DNA of 64,000 nt, taken from Wolfiporia cocos. Lineage: Eukaryota; Basidiomycota; Agaricomycetes; Polyporales; Phaeolaceae. The stretch is from the NCBI GenBank assembly GCA_029448655.1, contig JACCLO010000004.1:4960001-5024000 (forward strand), read 5' to 3'. A program made the position numbers and the translations under genes. Positions 62,951-64,000 of this stretch are shown piece after piece. Numbering within the stretch: the stretch's first letter is position 1; each line of letters begins with the position of its first letter. The notes under the pieces are model-generated. The model saw only the letters and a list, made by a program, of their open reading frames with translations, did no database searches and was not told the origin of the DNA.

Positions 62951-64000
62951 TGGGCAAAATGCGACTCACACTTAAACTCATGCTAAGTGCTTCTAAAGCA
63001 CCCTCTCTACGATCACAGAACATCCCTACACTATCACCTACACTCACTACACAGTGCTATTACTGGCAGCTAGGACATACATGACTAATGCTACTTCTCA
63101 GGCAAGAGCCCAGGGCAATGTTACTCACACAAGGGCACATTGTGATCTGGGATTGATGAGGCATAAATGGCCAAGACAAGTCTGTGGTTCTACCCAGCTT
63201 GCATTTCACAGGCCAAATTCAAAGCCTTTTTGACTCACCCAATTCACAACCCCACTCACACTAAACCTCGTTCATAACAGCACCAGAGCACCTCTAAGGA
63301 GTAACCCCTGAGCCCCAGCTGGAACCCAACACCGTTACTAGTACAAGCCCCCAAACACATAAGACACCCAGGGCACTAGTCAACCACTATATGGCATCAC
63401 CAGCAGGGCCTAAGCCACAATGTCCAGTCCAAGTCCTGGCAGCATGAGCCACAACGCTGCCTAGTTCACCACCACTGATCATGTATGAGTCACTCATAGC
63501 ACCACCCAGCACGGAAAGCCAGATGGTTGACCACAAATACCCAAGGTCCCCCATCAGTACCATGCTAGCCACCAGCTGTACTATACAGAGTACCAATGCT
63601 CACACATGACCCATCGGTCAGGCATGAACCATATACCCACTGAACCAACCAACAGCCAAACGTCTCATGTCTCTAAACCAAGGATACTTGCCATTACAGG
63701 CATGGACTATTACCCTGGCCATTACAGACCTTAGAACTATGAACCCACCCTGACTAATGAGAACCGCCAGTCACGGGCTAAATCCCATACGTCACTGATC
63801 ACTGAGAACCACCGATTGATCTACATCAGCACCATTACAGGCCAGTCCCCAATCATGGACATAACCACTGCCATTACCGGCCAGTCCTCAATCATGGACA
63901 TAGAACCCTGATCAATGAGAACCATTGATCACAGAACCCTACCTGGTGATGTCTCCAAACACACCCTGGATCAATCACCAATCCCAGACACCACCCGGCA
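62951..64000. repeat. LTR-like fragment, repeat copy R3 and a further LTR fragment running off the window
   Basis: A plus-strand LTR-like piece includes GGCAATGTTACTCACAC and GGCCAAGACAAGTCTGTGG near 63170-63190. Repeat copy R3 follows (63205-63375). From about 63680 onward phrases such as CCATTACAGGCATGGACTA and GAGAACCACCGATTGATC match fragment B. The last copy is cut by the window end. Confidence 0.55.

Overview
This looks like nuclear DNA of a filamentous basidiomycete (Agaricomycetes; a Polyporales-type wood-decay fungus is my inference). The reasons are very short GT-AG introns (about 47-65 nt) in nearly every conserved gene, GC-rich housekeeping genes, and a Tf1/sushi-like Ty3/Gypsy element. 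No rRNA, tRNA, CRISPR array or bacterial-style operon was seen. Multi-exon models were built by hand from splice signals plus reading-frame continuity.

Layout. 0-6 kb: two immunity-related-GTPase-like (IRG-like) genes in sparse DNA. 6.06-15.84 kb: a three-level transposon nest. Hairpin-bearing inverted ends flank a remnant of a RecQ-like helicase; an older solo LTR sits inside it (target duplication CTTTG); inside that sits a young 8.1-kb Ty3/Gypsy element with LTRs identical by eye and target duplication AGCCG. The Gypsy carries a dUTPase domain between Gag and protease and shows self-priming signals. 15.9-20.3 kb: COX16, then RPN7 and RPN6, two 19S proteasome lid subunits transcribed divergently from one 193-bp promoter. 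20.9-30.0 kb: three more IRG-like GTPases with a decayed partial copy of a nearby E3-ligase gene among them. 30.8-31.7 kb: a hAT-type non-autonomous element. 32.3-39.6 kb: a very GC-rich block with an Asi1/Asi3-like membrane RING E3 ligase, a coiled-coil/AT-hook protein and a Pcl-type cyclin. 41.5-55.4 kb: an F-box protein, IML1 (GATOR1/SEACIT subunit), a Ser/Pro-rich hypothetical protein and a Dnf-type P4-ATPase flippase. 56.8-57.5 kb: a tandem dimeric alpha/beta-barrel (EthD-like) protein. 57.5-64 kb: gene-poor repeats with a second hAT-type element and several LTR fragments of the same superfamily as those at 6-15 kb.

The most interesting feature is the cluster of five divergent IRG-like GTPases within 28 kb. 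All keep the P-loop and DIPG motifs, and all lack the Asp of the guanine-specificity motif. Three begin with an N-myristoylation-like signal, in two cases encoded by a first exon of only 24-27 nt. Mammalian IRGs are lipid-anchored, cell-autonomous immunity GTPases. A related membrane or defence role here is inference; nothing in the sequence proves function.
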